Positions 63,175 through 64,000 of a stretch of DNA of 64,000 nucleotides are shown piece after piece. The stretch comes from Stomoxys calcitrans (Eukaryota; Arthropoda; Insecta; Diptera; Muscidae). Location of the stretch: assembly GCF_963082655.1 (NCBI RefSeq), contig NC_081553.1:154853441-154917440 (forward strand). The letters are read 5' to 3'. A program made the translations under genes and the position numbers. Numbering within the stretch: position 1 is the first letter of the stretch; every line of letters starts with the position of its first letter. The notes beneath the pieces were generated by a model. The model had not been told where the DNA came from. It worked only from the letters and a program-made list of their open reading frames with translations, and searched no databases.

Positions 63175-64000
63175 ATTGCACATTTTTTAGTACATGCAAA
63201 AGAAAATAATCCCAAGCAGAACTATAGGCTTGCAAATAATTTCAATTGTGCTCGTCACTGGTATAGGCACATTCTCACACACAAAATTTTTTTCTTTTTT
63301 GTTTTAATTGAGCAAAGAGCAGAGAGTATATTGAGCAGTTCGGGCGAGTGCGGATTGTAAACTCGGAAAGTGACATCTTTTAAAGTTTCGGTACAAAAAT
63401 GCTGGTATGTCCAATGACAGAAATCATTAGAACAACACACACATGGCTGCCATGTACAAAAAAAAAAAAAAAAACAAGAATTTCTACGGCACATACATTG
63501 TTTGGCAACATTTACGCGATAAAGAAATATCCATCACAAATTAGGTATTTAAATGTGTGAAAACAACAATAATTTTTTTTTGTTTTATTTATATTGGGTT
63601 GCCCAAAAAGGTAATTGCGGATTTTTCATATAGTCGGCGTTGACAAATTTTTTCACAGCTTGTGACTCTGTAATTGCATTCTTTCTGCTGTCAGTTATCA
63701 GCTGTTACTTTTAGCTTGCTTTAGAAAAAAAGTGTAAAAAAAGTATATTTGATTAAAGTTCATTATAAGTTTTATTAAAAATGCATTTACTTTCTTTTAA
63801 AAAATCCGCAATTACTTTTTGGGCAACCCAATAGAATAACGAATACAGCAGATCATTATACAGAACCATAATCTATTTGTTCGAAAATGAAGGCTTTAAA
63901 TATAATTGTGTACCATAACATCGAAACAAATCCATGCATGCTCTGAAAGAGTTTGAACTACCAACTGGTAGCTGCCTATAAATTGTAAAAAATTTAGTTT
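63175..64000. repeat. S repeat, copy 2, split by a mariner MITE; runs off the window
   Basis: Matches copy 1 (56587-57130) on both sides of the MITE: 63175-63593 (AAATAATCCCAAGCA, CTATAGGCTTGCA) and from 63832 (later CTGAAAGAGTTTGAACTACC against CTAAAAGAGTTTCAAAACC). Confidence 0.6.
63594..63831. mobile_element. 238-bp mariner-type MITE, TA target duplication
   Basis: Ends TTGGGTTGCCCAAAAAG and CTTTTTGGGCAACCCAA form ~31-bp inverted repeats continuing into TAATTGCGGATTTTT; the left copy has one extra G. Flanked by TA at 63592-63593 and 63832-63833. The TTGGGTTGCCCAAAAAGTAAT start is a mariner-type terminus known from many insects. No ORF. Confidence 0.9.

Noticed and set aside
1..64000. Search for a novel defence, biosynthetic or other multi-gene system
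   Set aside because: Recognisable coding sequence is almost entirely retrotransposon or transposase. No cluster of cooperating host genes is present, so I do not claim a new system.

Overview
This window looks like repeat-dense nuclear DNA of a calyptrate, probably muscid, fly. That placement rests on the mix of element families (Jockey, LOA, RTE, Mag-like Ty3/gypsy, BEL/Pao, mariner, Helitron), on the abundant 'TTCGGCCGGGCCGAA / CCCTCCACCAT' repeat that I associate with muscid genomes, and on the absence of bacterial features. It is an inference from recall, not from a search. No complete host gene is visible. I see no RNA gene, CRISPR array or operon that I can defend.

Layout. 1-6.7 kb: an ORF1-side scrap of a LOA-type retrotransposon, two broken minus-strand RTE fragments and AT-rich DNA. 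6.7-13.1 kb: three non-autonomous Helitrons (A minus, B and C plus) built from degenerate ~130-bp modules. B and C are fused head to tail, A and C form a giant inverted repeat, and A carries a near-perfect internal palindrome. 14.7-19.45 kb: an apparently intact Jockey-clade retrotransposon (ORF1 and ORF2 overlapping at TAATG, a 34-A tail, a candidate 8-bp target duplication); its empty site would be an open reading frame. 19.8-30.9 kb: broken LOA-type elements of two families (LOA-1 and LOA-2) in both orientations, with a Tc1/mariner-like fold-back element and a mariner transposase scrap. 30.9-33.6 kb: Helitron D, split by an R-family repeat. 33.65-38.46 kb: a young, apparently complete Mag-like Ty3/gypsy LTR retrotransposon with one 1353-residue Gag-Pol ORF and a perfect TAAAA target duplication. 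38.6-51 kb: R-family repeats, LOA remnants, small MITEs, a second fold-back half and a Jockey fragment.

51.2-54.6 kb: the best host-gene signal, a candidate first coding exon (51799-51902) encoding a signal peptide and ending in a GTAAGT splice donor. An R repeat begins 54 bp into its putative intron, followed by full-length Helitron E. 54.8-64 kb: a divergent R array, a long broken LOA-1 copy, a degenerate BEL/Pao pol, a second candidate host exon (62941-63113, minus) and an interspersed 'S' repeat carrying a mariner MITE.

How it fits together: most of the window is nested insertion history. The autonomous-looking elements are the Jockey copy and the Mag-like copy. The Helitrons, MITEs and R repeats have no visible enzyme of their own here and would need enzymes from elsewhere. 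Local names (HEL-A to E, LOA-1/2, R, S) are mine.
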